Part shown: positions 45,299-57,500 of the stretch, piece after piece
Numbering within the stretch: position 1 is the first letter of the stretch
Layout: each line of letters begins with the position of its first letter
Assembly (NCBI RefSeq): GCF_027244095.1
Contig: NC_069659.1
Coordinates: 26,692,501-26,756,500 of the forward strand
Length of the DNA stretch: 64,000 bases
Source: Hemicordylus capensis
Lineage: Eukaryota > Chordata > Lepidosauria > Squamata > Cordylidae
Reading direction: 5' to 3'
Made by a program: the position numbers and the translations under genes
The notes under the pieces: model-generated
Told to the model about the DNA's origin: nothing
Database searches by the model: none
What the model saw: only the letters and a program-made list of their open reading frames with translations

Positions 45299-45602
45299 GA
45301 GAGGAGAGCTGGTCTTGTGGTAGCAAGCATGACTTGTCCCCTTAGCTAAGCAGGGTCTGCCCTGCTTGCATATGAATGGGAGACTAGAAGTGTGAGCACT
45401 GTAAGATATTCCCCTCATGGGGTGGAGCTGCTCTGGGAAGAGCATCTAGGTTCCAAGTTCCCTCCCTGGCTTCTCCAAGATAGGGCTGAGAGAGATTCCT
45501 GCCTGCAACCTTGGAGAAGCTGCTGCCAGTTTGTGAAGACAATACTGAGCTAGATAGACCAATGGTCTGACTCAGTATATGGCCATTTCTTATGTTCTTG
45601 TG
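45299..45602 (+). repeat. 5S rRNA-derived SINE, nearly full length
   Basis: CCCTTAGCTAAGCAGGGTCT, then GAATGGGAGACTAG, then the body and tail GGTCTGACTCAGTATATGGC to TTCTTATGTTC. Confidence 0.8.
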
Positions 45603-45750
45603 TTCCTATGCTCTTCCCAGAGTGGCCTCATCCCCTATGGGGAGTATCTTACAGTGCTCACACATGTAGACACCCATTCAAATGCAAACCAGGACAGACC
45701 CTGCTTAGCAAAGGGGGCAATTCATGCTCGCTGCCACAAGACCAGCTCAG
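45603..45750 (-). repeat. 5S rRNA-derived SINE head, minus strand
   Basis: GACCCTGCTTAGCAAAGGGG (complement of the 5S-like A box) at 45,697 and AGTATCTTACAGTGCTCACA. Only the head half is present. Confidence 0.7.
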
Positions 45751-46371
45751 CCAAGGCCTGTGCCATTCTCTTGGCAATCCAGTTACGGGGATGACTGAAT
45801 CAGTGGGCATAAGCTGCAGCACGGATATTTCCCATTGGTGCTGACTCAGTGCATGGCTCCTGCCTATCTCAGTGTCTACCCTCTAACTTAGCCAGGGCCC
45901 TGCGGTGTGCTCCTCTCATCAAATCAGAGCGGGAGCACACTGCGGGGATGGCTGAGTCAGAGGGCGATTGCTGTGGTGGGCAAGAGCTGCAGCAGCTGTG
46001 GCATAGATATTTCCAACTGCCAGCAGTCCAGAGTTTGGCTCCCACCTGTCTCAGATGTTGCCCTCCAAGTGTCCTGGACCCCATAGCATGCTCTGCTCTG
46101 CCAGCCAGAGTGTGAGTGGGTCCCCATCTTCCTCCTCGCATGCACCCCTCCCAGTCGCCACAGTAATCTTTTCCACACCAGTGGCAACAGAATTAAAAAA
46201 TGTGGCAAGGGGTGGCAGAGAAAGGACAAAAGGGTATTTCTGGGGAAGGTAAGCGTGGTCTTCAATGTTCATTTTCTGCAAGAAATAGAATGGTCTGTTT
46301 CACATTAGTATTTCCATCTCAAATAAATTTTCTCCAAAATATTCCACTGATCTTGACAGAATTAACTTTCA

Positions 46372-46379
46372 AATTTCAT

Positions 46380-46418
<39 letters not shown>

Positions 46419-46420
46419 TG
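46372..46420. repeat. (TTTA)n microsatellite
   Basis: About twelve TTTA units, followed by LINE-tail-like sequence (GGGCGGGGCATAAATTTAAT near 46,500). Confidence 0.9.
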
Positions 46421-46609
46421 ATATTATAATCCTATAAAATGAGAAATACATGTTTAGGATTACAAGTTTATTTTAATGTCTGCCCAGAGATGTACGTTTG
46501 GGCGGGGCATAAATTTAATAAATAAATAAATAATGTTCACTTTCTGAATCAGCAGTGGGTCCTCCAGTGCGGGCATTATCTCCCTTGCCCCCCCACTTCT
46601 ATTGCTACT

Positions 46610-46795
46610 ATCAATCAATATTTATAGATTGCTTTTTAACACAAATTCTCAAAGCGGTTTACATAGAAAAATAAATAAGCTGCTTCCCTGTCCCCAAAGG
46701 GCTCAGAGTCTAAAAAGAAACATAGAAGTAGACACCAGGAGCAGTCACTGGAGGGATGCTGTGTTGGGGTTGGCTAGAGACTTGTGCACTGCCTT
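46610..46795 (-). repeat. LINE 3'-tail fragment
   Basis: ATTGCTTTTTAACACAAATT, CCCCAAAGGGCTCAGAGTCT and GGGATGCTGTGTTGGGGTTGG match the family at 22,315 and 48,826. Confidence 0.6.
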
Positions 46796-46799
46796 GGCC

Positions 46800-47410
46800 A
46801 AAGAAAGGGGTGGGGGGAAGAGAGTGCAAAAGCTGCCTGCCTGCTTGTTTCCCAGGGGCTTTGCTATAGTGCTGTTAGGATCGGGATCCACAGTACTTGC
46901 TTTCCCTCCCCTTTGCAATCAGTGTTTGCTGCATGAGATTGCGGGGTGGGGTGGGGTGGGGTGGGGGAGGCTATTCTGCATTAGTATCTCACTCCAACCT
47001 TTTTTAAACAGAGCTTTTGGTGGGTGAGGTTTAACAGCCCTATCTGGGGGAAAATATGCACCTCTTTCTCCTGGGCTGCTGCCTCTGCCACCTCCATGAG
47101 GCTCAGAAACTGTGTGGCTGCTGGGCATAAGGGCTGCCTGCCACCCCCTCCATTGAGCCCAGCAACTGGATTGAGGTTCTCAGAGTGATCCCATGCTGAA
47201 AGAGATCCCAGTGCAGCTGTCCTTCCCTCCCTTTTGTGTGCAAATAGTAAGGAAAGGAACCGAGAGTGGGAGAAGAACTGGGGAAAAGGCACTCTGTTCC
47301 ATCACTCCCAGTTTTTCATTAGCAGTGCCGGAAGTGGAGTGGGAGGAGACAGTGATGGAGGAGGTAACGGTAGGGAACACTTGCTGGCCACAGCTGCAAA
47401 TTAGTAGTAG
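46800..47410. other. Intergenic DNA between array and composite hAT
   Basis: GC-moderate sequence with a short GGGTG run near 46,945-46,970. No gene or recognised repeat family. Confidence 0.35.
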
Positions 47411-47414
47411 GGGG

Positions 47415-48173
47415 CAGGGGCGTAATGAGGCTGGAGTGGGCCCAGAGACAAAATTTTAAAATGGGCCCCTCGCTGATACACACACACTCACTTCACATGT
47501 GACTTGCCTCTGGGGGGCCCCTCGAGGCGTGGGGCCCCCCAGGCAGCCACCTCCCCTTGCCTAATGGTAGTTACGCCCCTGCACAGATGGGTACTACCCA
47601 TAGGGAATAATGGGCTGGTTTGATCCCCATTATTCCCTATTGCAAACCTTTTAGAACTGGTTCTAGGAGGGGTTTTAATTAGAACTGAACCATGGGCCAG
47701 TTCTAATACTTTAGATTCAGAACTGGAAGAGCCAGTTCGAGTTCGGTTCTAATTAGAACCGAACCACAAACACTGGTTTTGTGCACATCCCTAATGTCTG
47801 TGATGGAAGTTTAAGGAACTGGACTTCCAAGAAAATCCGGACTTTTCTCTGTTCAAATAAACTACTAAAGACGCTGTTTCACCACTGCCAAGGGGCGTAA
47901 CTAGGTTGGAGTGGGCCCTGAGACTTAAATGCCCCCCCCCCCGCCATCACTGCTTACCTCTCCTTCCTGGGTGGGGAGAGCCTCTGAGGGCCCCCCCCAA
48001 GGGTGGACTCGCGGAGACAAACAACAAGGAAATAGCACCAGAACAAGGAGGAGAATTTTTTTTAATTGACTTCAAAAGGAAGATCGGGTGGGAGAGAGCC
48101 TCTGAGGGCCCCCCCCAAGGCTGGGCCCCCCGAGACAACGGCCTCCCCCTGCCTAATTGTAGTTACGCCCCTG
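47415..48173 (-). mobile_element. Composite hAT element, copy B
   Basis: An inverted, near-identical copy of 1492-2241, with its own exact 8-bp duplication GTAGGGGG (47,407-47,414 and 48,174-48,181). The same three modules are present: MITE 47,415-47,581, middle 47,582-47,889 with the half TAGGGATGTGCA hAT, and MITE 47,890-48,173. It ends only 195 bp before the DYNC2H1 start codon. Confidence 0.9.
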
Positions 48174-48340
48174 GTAGGGGGCACCTGCTCCCCCGGCCCC
48201 CTTCACCAACCTTGTTTGGCCACACAGGAGGTGGTGATGGGACAGTCTGAGCTGCAGGTCCAGCCTTTTCAAGGGCTGGTGCAGCTCAGCCATAGTGGGC
48301 CCTCCTAATGTGCTGAGTCCAGACTCTGACTCTTTCACCT

Positions 48341-48342
48341 AG
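48341..48342 (+). promoter_or_regulatory. DYNC2H1: Candidate 5'-UTR splice acceptor of DYNC2H1
   Basis: A pyrimidine-rich GACTCTTTCACCTAG precedes the coding exon. An in-frame TGA at 48,345-48,347 just after it shows that translation must start downstream, at 48,369. Confidence 0.45.
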
Positions 48343-48368
48343 GGTGAGCTCCTGGCACTGCTGCCATC

Positions 48369-48569
48369 ATGCCTCTGGATGGAGATGGAGATGGAGATAA
48401 GAGGAAGATCTTTATTTCGGCCACGGCTGCAAATTACTTCGGACTGTCAAGCTATGCAAGCCTTGTCCCACTCTCTGCAAGCTCGGAACTGTCCAACTTT
48501 TTGGATGATGGCAATGAGTTTCTCCTGTGTGTGCAGCACTCAGAAGATCAGCTTATTGTTTCCAATAAG
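48369..48569 (+). CDS. DYNC2H1: DYNC2H1 coding exon 1
   Basis: Residues 1-67, from MPLDGDGDGDKRKIFISATA to LIVSNK. The donor is GTAACA. A GGAGAT repeat encodes a DGDGDGD run (48,378-48,398) absent from human. Confidence 0.95.
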
Positions 48570-51500
48570 GTAACATTTTATTTATTTTACGATTTAAATC
48601 ACAACTGCACAACTTTGGTCCTCCAGCTGCTTTTGGACTACAACTCCCATCATTCCCAGCCACAGTGACCAGTAGTGAGAGGTGATGGGAATTAAGAACA
48701 AGAACAGCCCTGATGGATCAGGGGCAAGGCCCATCTAGTCCAGGATCCTGTTTCACACAGTGGCCACCAGATGTTGCTGGAAGCCACAGGCAGGAGTTGA
48801 GGGCATGCCCTCTCTCCTCATTCATTCATTCATTCGATTTCTATACTGCCCTTCCAAAAATGGCTCAGGGCAGTTTACACAGAGAAATAATAAATAAATA
48901 AGATGGATGCCTGTTCCCAAACGGCTCACAATCTAAAAAAGAAACATAAGATAGACACCAGCAACAGTCACTGGAGGTACTGTGCTGGGGGTGGAGAGGG
49001 CCAGTTACTCTCCCCCTGCTAAATAAAGAGAATCACCACATTAAAAAGGTGCCTCTTTGCCAAGTTAGCGAGGGTTGCTCCTGCTGTTACTCCCCTGCAA
49101 CTGGTACTCAGAGGCATCCTGCCTTTGAAGCTAGAGGTGGCCTATAGTTGTCCGACTAACTAACTTATTTATTTATTTATTTAGATTTATATGTCGCCCT
49201 ACTCCCATAGGACTCAGGGCGACTTACAAGCAAACATACACAACATAATTTCATCCTCTCTAATAAAAGGCTTGGTGTCCGTCCGTGGACAACCAAGCGT
49301 CTGTCCGTGCCTCCCTCGGCCGTTCTGGGCATGCTCAGAGCGCATGTGCAGGATGGCCCTAACAGAAATGGAGACAGTCACCAGGCAGCCATGTTTGTGA
49401 CTCTGCCAGGCCGGTGACGGGACCAGACCACCCGCGGGCAGCAGATGAAGATGCGGCTGCAGCAGCTGCTGGAAGGCAGAGACGGCAGCGTGGAGAACGG
49501 ACGGAAGAGGCTGCTGCGGGGGAACCGGGAGGGCTGAGGCGGCAGCGGGGGAACCGGGAGAGCGAGGAACAACAACAACAACAACAACAACAAAACGGCA
49601 GGGGGAAAAAAAAGTAAAAAAATGGGCCCGCGGGGGGAGCAGAGAAGGAGGGGGAGGAGGTCGGTGGCTGGCGCGGGGGTGTTTTGTGCACACAACAAGC
49701 CACTTCTGGGGAGGAAGAAGCAAAGAAGGGAAGGGACCCCGTCAGTAGCTCCGCGGCCACCCAAAGGGAACCCGCCGCGGCCTCCTGTCTTGCTTTGAGT
49801 GCCGTTTGCCCTGCTGAGCCGAGCCCAGCCAAGCCCGGCCCCTCGCCTTACCCAGCCAGTGCCGACGCTGCTGCTGTTCCTCCGCCTCCTGAAGCCGCCA
49901 GACGTTCCCAGGCAGCAGCAGGAGATGGTGCGTGCCGCTTGCCTGTTGCCCAGCAGCACTTGGGGCGTGGGCAGCAGGGCCAGCAGCACCTGCAGAAGCC
50001 GCTGCTGTCACAGCCTTGGAAAAGCGCCTGCAAAGCGCCCCTCGCAGACCCGAGGTGATTCCCTCCCGGCGGCATCTTGGCAGCCAAGAGGAGGAGGAGG
50101 AAAAGCCAGGGCTCCCCTCTGCCCTCAGAAAAATTACCCCACTCCACAGCACAGAAGGCACTGGCCCAGCCATAAGGAGGAGGGCACGAGGCAGCCACAG
50201 GAGACAAGAATAGACGGCACCAAAGGACTACTAGCTAACGTGGGCCAGAGACTGAAGGAGGAAGGCAAAGATAGAGAGAAAGAGAGAGAGAGAAAGAGAG
50301 AGACAGACAGATAGAAAAGAAGGAGTGCAGGAGGGAGACAGGACAATAGAGGAAAAAAAAGAAGGAATAAGAGAGAAGGGAGAGAAAAGAATAAAATAAA
50401 CAAGGAGGGAGAAAGAGAAAATAGGAAAGAAAGAAGTAAAGAACAACGGGGAAAAAAAGAAGTGAGGGAGAAAGACCAAAAAACAAACAAACCGCCAGCC
50501 CCAAAGAGCGCGCCCATTATAGAAAGAAAAGAGGAAAAGAGAAAGAAAAAGAAAAAAATTGAGAAAAAGTGGAAGAAAGGAAGGAAAAGAGGGAGAGGGA
50601 GAGAGAGGAAAGGAAGGAAAGGAAAGAGAGGAAGAGGGAGAGAAAGAAAAAAAGAAAAAAAAAGGGGCAAGAGAAAGGGAGAAGGAATAAAGGACAACAA
50701 CAACAAAAGGTACTAGTGCCCGTTATTTTAACGGGCTTAAAAATATTAGTAAACATATATCTTACATAGCCTCATAAACCACAACCCCATACAATACTCA
50801 TTCCACATGACATAATAACTGAGGATTGCACGATCACTCTACGACCAGCTATCTCAGCGACCGAACACCCGGCGGGACATTTCAATCTTACATGCCTTAC
50901 GAAAGGCCAACAGATCATGGAGAGTTATATTATCCAGGAGACCGTTCCATAGAGTTGGGACCACCACAGAGAAAGCTCTGGCTCTTGTTGATTGACTAGT
51001 AGCCAATGATAGACCTCTCCTCCATGAAGTTATCCAAACCCCTCTTAAAGCCATCCAGGTTGTTGGCTGTCACCACACCTTGTGGCAGAGAATTCCACAA
51101 GTTGATTATGTGTTGTTCGAAAAAGTACTTCCGTTTGTTGGTCCAGATTTCCTGGCAATCAATTTCATGGGATGACCCCTGGTTCTAGTGTTATGTGAGA
51201 GGGAGAAGAATTTCTCTCTATCCACTTTCTCCACTCCATGCATGATTTTATAGACTCTATCATGTCTCCCCGCAGTCGTCTTTTTTTCTAAACGAAATAG
51301 CCCCAGATGTTGTAGCCTTGCCTCATAAGGAAGGTGCTCTAGGCCCCTGATCATCTTGGTTGCCCTCTTCTGCACCTTTTCCAGTTCTGCAATGTCCTTT
51401 TTTAGATGTGGTGACCAGAAGTGTATGCAGTACTCCAGGTGTGGATGCACTATCTTTTTGTATAAAGGCATTATAATATTAGCAGTTTTATTTTCAATCC

Positions 51501-54500
51501 TAATGATTCTAAGCATGGAATTGGCCTTTTTCACAGCTGCCGCACATTGAGTCAATTGTAGTCTCACATCTGCAGGAGAACTGAAGTTGTGCAGCCCTGT
51601 TTTAAATATATATCCCTTCTCTTGATCTTGCCCCAAAGTATCCCTCAGCCTTTATGAGCAATAATTATTTATTTGAATTGTAGCCTAACGCTTCCAAAGA
51701 GCTAAGTGTAAAAAGTGACCTTACAGCTCTGCAGTATGCTTGGACATTTGTGGAATGCACTTGTAAACCAGAATACTAATAAGTGAATGTGGAGATATGA
51801 TTGTTATCCATCAACAACAGCCATTGGAGAGACGTTGTGCTGGAGTGAATAGGGACAGTTGCTTTCCCACTACTATGTATAAGTCACCACTTCAAAAGGT
51901 GTCTCCTTTTCTAGATAGCAGTGGCGTATCAGCACTCTTATCTACAATTGGTTTTCCCAAACATCTAGGCATAGTAGCACAAAGTCTGTTGTGTGATCCA
52001 GTCTGCTTTACAGACTGCAGACTGTGGAAATTCATTTGAGAAAACTTTGTCTCAGTGGATGACCACACCATTTGTGTGTGTGTGTGTGGGGGGGGGGGCT
52101 TTACTGGGTCTGTGCTCTTTTAGGGTTTTATAGAAACTGTGCAATTAATGGGAAGTTGAATTACACGAAAGCAGTACTTGTTGGTTTGTTCTTCTGTAAT
52201 TTTTATCCATAGCAAATGTGGATAGGAGTGGCGAAAAGGAAGAGTGTAATTTAGTCACCAATTTAAAGTGGATCCCATATTGCCTGCTGTTTGTTGAGAT
52301 TCTTGCAAAAAATGGGAAGGAATTTTTGGACCTTATAAGATTTTGGTTGTTTGAGTGATTTTTCTAGAAGTAGTAGAGGTGGCTGTCAACACACTCTTGG
52401 AAGATTGGACTTTGAAATATGTGGAGTATTATTCTGTGAAGACCATTCTCCACTTGAAAAAGATGTACAGCAAAACTGAGGTCACCGGGTCACCGTCATG
52501 GATGTATGGGCTCATTTGTATCACATCACTCTCCGCACTAAGGACTTCACCAACCCTCCACATTTAGTTTTATTGATATGTTGTCCAATCATTTATGTTT
52601 TGTCTGATCTTATTCTGTAAATATTTTGTATTGCAGTACTACACTGGATTAAGTTGTGGCCTATTTTTTCATTATATGGTTATTGTAGTGTTTGGTGGGG
52701 ATCATACTGTTTCTTGTTTATCTGAGTTTGGTGATCCCAGTACACATTATCATTTTATCATCAAGAATGGGAAGGGGACATAGCTCAGTACTTTGTATGT
52801 AGAAGGTCCTAGCTGCTATCCCTGGATGTCCATGTAGGGCTAGAACAGATCATTCTTAAGCTTGGGAGAGCTGCTGCTAGTCACTGTAGACAGTGCTGCC
52901 CTAGAGAGACCAGTGGTTTGACCCAGTGTAAGGCAGCCCCATATGTTCAGTGCTGGACCAGGTGAACCCTGAACTAAACTAGCTAAAACACTTCTTTTGT
53001 TCTTCAAACAAGAGTGCATATCGGGATTATTTAAAACAGATATATCTGAAGTGTTAAGATAACTTATGCCCTCTTGGTTTATAAATGTAATGAAAATTGG
53101 TGGACATGGGAATTTTGGTTAAAAAAAGAGTAGATGATACATTTCCTCTCTCCCATATAAAATGCCACTGTTTCGACAGTTTTAAACCACAGCCAAATAT
53201 ACTTGTACATATATCCATGTTTCCCTTCCCATTTTCTTTGGTTTTTTTCTATATTTTTCTCTATATTTCTTCTAATATTTGTTTTCTCTTCTTATCTAAT
53301 ACAAAGCCTCCTGTCTAGACATCTTTGCTTATGCATCTCAGTTCCTTCTCTCTTACTCCTCTGCATGAATGGGGCAAGTGTCGTCTTTCACATATAACCT
53401 TAATCTCTTCCCTTAAACATTTTAAAAAAACTGTTCCCTAAAAAAATATTAAAAACTCATAGAGGTGATTCTCACGAGCAGCAGAAACTGGGCTAAGGAA
53501 GCCCAGCCCGGTTTCTGCTGCTCATGTGCAGCAACGGGAGCTGCACGGCGCCCGGTGGCAAGCGCGCCTAAATGTCCTCCCAGTTAAATGAGATTAATGG
53601 AATGAGCACTCTGTTAAACCCGTTTTTTTGGTAGTGTATGCAGCCGTGGTGGACACGGGGAGGGGGGGAGCGGAAAGAGCAGACCCCAGGAATGTACTGT
53701 GCACTCTCACAGTGCATTACAGGGGCTCTGAGGTGGGGGTGGGGCACCATGTGGCGGCGCTTCCCTTTGCCCGACCTCCGGAACTGCCGGACGACATGCA
53801 GGAGCGCCTGAGCAAAGTCGCTGCTCGTCTGGGTGGGTCAAGCCCGCTCTCCCCGCAGAACCTCTTTTGGCTCTTCACACTGCTTACGTGAAGAGCCTCA
53901 TATTTTCACTCTTTGTTTTTTCTCCTGGTTCTGTTTCTTTTTCTGGTGTCATAGCTGTGATAATATATTAGTATTATTTTTTCTTTGCTCTCTAATTCCT
54001 TTCCCGTTCAGATTCTAGCATCAACCTATGAGCAGGAAACACATCTATTATATCTGTGTAAAGTGCCTACTGTAATTGTAGCAATTTGAAAATATATAGT
54101 TATGATGACAGATATGTTTTTCTGCTTTGTAGTAATTATGAATATTTTCATTTTTTGATCTTGCAGGTTGAACCTGGTAATTCAGAAAACAAAATGTTGG
54201 TATTCTTCAAGCTGAGGCCAGATATCATCACAGAAGAAAACCTTCACACTAATATTCTTGTATCATCTATGTTAGATTCTCCTGTTAATATGCTTTATCA
54301 AGCAGTACGACAGGTATTTGCACCAGTATTGTTGAAGGTAAGGAATGCAATATCCAAGTTATTTCAAAACATTTGTAGAAATCTTTTGCATATTGACGAC
54401 ATGCTACTACTTCACTGCAGCTTTTCAAATTAAAGTTATTTTTTAGTTTTACATTATAGTATCAAGCAGTACATCTTTCAAAGGGCTTTCACAATTATTT

Positions 54501-57500
54501 GTTAACTTGGGGTGGTCTGCTTCAGTTAGTGTGAATCACAGTCTATTTTGGCTGCAAACCTAAGCATAGGTATGAGGAAATTCACTCAAGAAAATGTAAT
54601 TCTCCGGTGTTACCATTTGTGTTATCTATATATTTTAAAGAATTCAAACACTTCATCTTTATGTTTTTGATATGACAAATCAATGTTATGTCTGAATACA
54701 TTAGTATTAAGTTAATGCATAATTGCAGCATGAGATTTACATAATCTGAAATCTTTGTTGCAGGATGAGAAATGGAGTAAAGATTTTGATCCCAAACTCC
54801 AAAATCTGTTGCGTGAATTAGAGGCTGGCTTGGGTTCTGTTCTGAGAAGAACAGATGCTGCTCAAATGGGAGCTAAATACCGGGAAGATGATGTCCAAGG
54901 TACATCACCGTTATTTATAGACTGTGAAATTTCAGTTAGAGATGGATGGCTGAAATTTGAGTGATATAACAATTTGTCATTCCTTGCTTCATTTGGAAGT
55001 TCCTTTGATTTAAACAGAATCTGCTTCCAAATAAAGTGTATTTAGAATTGTAGTTATCAGCCTCCCCTCCCTCTAAAGAGTTAACCGGAAGTGAACTCTT
55101 GACTTGACTGACATGTTGGTAAACTCCGGGTCTGGCAATCAATACACCCAGTGGGTGGGACCTATAGAGTGGTTGCTGGGAATTCTGGGAACAAGAAGGC
55201 GGTCTTTGTTGGAGAGAAGGGCTTGCGGAAAGGCTTAGTGGGGGCAATGCTCCCTCATGGTCAAAGCCAGCATGGAGGTTTCCCTTATGGAATAACTCTG
55301 TAGATCCTTAAAAGAAAGGATTGCAGGAAGCTCGATTCTCCTCTGGAATTGGGTGAGTTCAAGGAAAAGTGAATTCAGCATAGAGAACAATTTATTAGTC
55401 AGATTGTGCATTAGAAACTTATATTTCTTTGTATGTGTGCTTTGTATATCCCTGGTACTGTTCTAGTATAGTTTACCTGCAGTATAATTGAAATAAGAAA
55501 CACTAGCCTGCACTCAATACACCTAGGGCAAAGCAAAAGCCTTTGTAAACGTTTAAGTGTCCATTAAAACAACGTATTTTTTGTAATCCTATTAAGTATT
55601 CTTAACTGTATCTAAAAGCTGAGAAAGCCTCAGACGGAAGCAGTCTGTAGTAATTGAATAAAACTGGTTTTTAAAATTCTTTTCTTTTTACAAGCCTCTC
55701 CGAGTTGGTTTTTAACTCAGGAAAATGGGGGGCTAAAGGGGGATTTCTCTGGTGCAACCACGTCCTGAAACATTCAGCAGCTATTATTTTTCTTACCATG
55801 TGTAGGCTTGCATGTGGAAGATTTTAGTACTTGTCCAAGAGCCAAATTAAGAGTTTTTTTCCCTTGATTATCCCACCCCGAGAGTTTCTGTAGACAAAAG
55901 GGGTGGTTGTGGCAGCATTTTGAACCTACTGATAATACAGAATAGTTTTAAGAAAGGCCTAGCGAAGCAGCTCAACAGGGATGATGGCATTTTCTTTCCC
56001 TCATGTGAGCTAGCTCTGAGACAGAGGAAGGAGTAAGGCTTTAATCTGCTACAAGAATTACAGTGTAATGATTCAGCAATAGTTAATTCTGAATTTGTAT
56101 TCACATTACTTATTTGCAGTTAAATATATTGAATTCAGTGTGGGACTGCATTTGGCGGTATGAGTTCATTGGGGCTTATGGAAAGTAAATGCTATTATGG
56201 AAGTAAATTCTGTAACTCTAATGTTTCTTTAACTTGTTTAGTATCTATTTTAATACAGGATCCTAGTGATTCTGAACATTGTATCTTCTGGATTAAAATG
56301 TTTCTTTTTCTTTTTTTGAACAGCAATACTTTCTCCAAATGATGAGTTTCAGTTTTGGACAGAACGTGCTCAACGTGGAAGCAAGTCAAGTAGCAAGGAG
56401 AGAGCCATTCATTTTAAAGATCTCTTTGAAGCCATTTCATATGTGTGTAATTTAATTCTTTCAATGATTTTCTATATAAAAACTAGCCCAATGTTTATGC
56501 CAGTTGTGGAAAATTTATAACAGTACATTAGACTGTTGAGAGAATACTATTTTAATGCGTATATTGTTATGTCTCAATACAATAGTCACAGTCCACAGGC
56601 CCATATGTATGCTGATTCTTATTGCCAGCTGTGACAGTTTGAGGTTTGCAAGAGCTCAGGGCCACCCCTTGTATGCAAAGTAATAGGGAAGCCCTTTTTC
56701 CATGTTCAAGGATGTCCAAGACCATGATCTTGACTTGGAAGTGTATTCTAATGATTTAATGAAACCTTGACAAGGCAGTAGCTGACATTTACTGCAGTGT
56801 AACACAAGTGGTGTAGACCTCCTGCACCACTGGGGGCTCTAAATCACCTGGTGAATCTACTATGCAAAAGGGAAGTATTGGTGCTACTGACACTTGCGTG
56901 ATCACACAGCACATAATGTTTCCATTGGGAATAATGACATTTCAGTTTAATCCCATTAATAATTTCAGTTTTTTACAATTTCCCTTGTGCTGAAAAGTTT
57001 CCAAGCTCAAGTAAATAGGTAAAAAATTGAGTAATCACCACAAAGAATAAACAATTAAAATGGCAAAGTCTCAAATCATTAAAATTCCACTTTCCTAACC
57101 TATATAAATGATGTTCATAGAAATATTCTGTCGTCATATGCAGCCTTTTTATTTGTTTGTTTGTCCTTTCTTTCAAATCTGTATACCGCCCCAAATATCC
57201 GCCTCTGGGTGGCTTACAACAGCATAACACAGATTAAAAATAAAGACCTTAAAACAATTTAAAACCACACTCCTTTTAAAAGGTTGTTACAAATGGGGAG
57301 GCTCTTATTTCAGCAGGGAGTGCATTTCAGGGTCTCGGGGCAGCAACAGAGAAGGCCCATCCCTGCGTAGCCACCAGACAAGGTGGTGGCAACTGCAGAT
57401 GAACATCCCCAGATGATCTCAGTGGGTGGTGGGGCTCATGGTGAAGATGTTCTCTTAAATACCAAGGACCTAAGCTGTTTAGGGCTTTATAGGTTATAGG

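Larger units (their letters stand above)
42950..46130. repeat. Decayed tandem array of about 175-bp units
   Basis: The motif AGTTGGAGGGCA recurs near 43,107, 43,250, 43,424, 43,566, 43,762 (GGCGGGCA), 43,935, 44,314, 44,995 and 45,955 (GTCAGAGGGCG), mostly 142-204 bp apart. Each is followed by GTGACAGGCGGGAG-like and GTGGGAAATCTC-like segments and a CAACTCAGCCAGCC block. The units are strongly diverged. The array is broken by an AAAT run (44,190-44,222) and by three 5S-type SINE copies (45,103-45,750). The open frames of 100-199 codons on both strands come from unit periodicity, not a gene. Confidence 0.7.
49165..51003 (-). repeat. L2-like LINE 3' end, interrupted by a Helitron-like element
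   Basis: The right part (50,750-51,003) encodes RARAFSVVVPTLWNGLLDN and LLAFRKACK on the minus strand, an L2-like C-terminus. The left part (49,165-49,253) is its tail, with ATAAATCTAAATAAATAAA on the minus strand. The two join across the Helitron-like insertion with no duplicated base pairs, as expected. Confidence 0.65.

Noticed and set aside
49378-50706. Overlapping frames of 100-200 codons on both strands
   Set aside because: They result from GC-rich and polypurine composition inside the Helitron-like element; no conserved motif is present.
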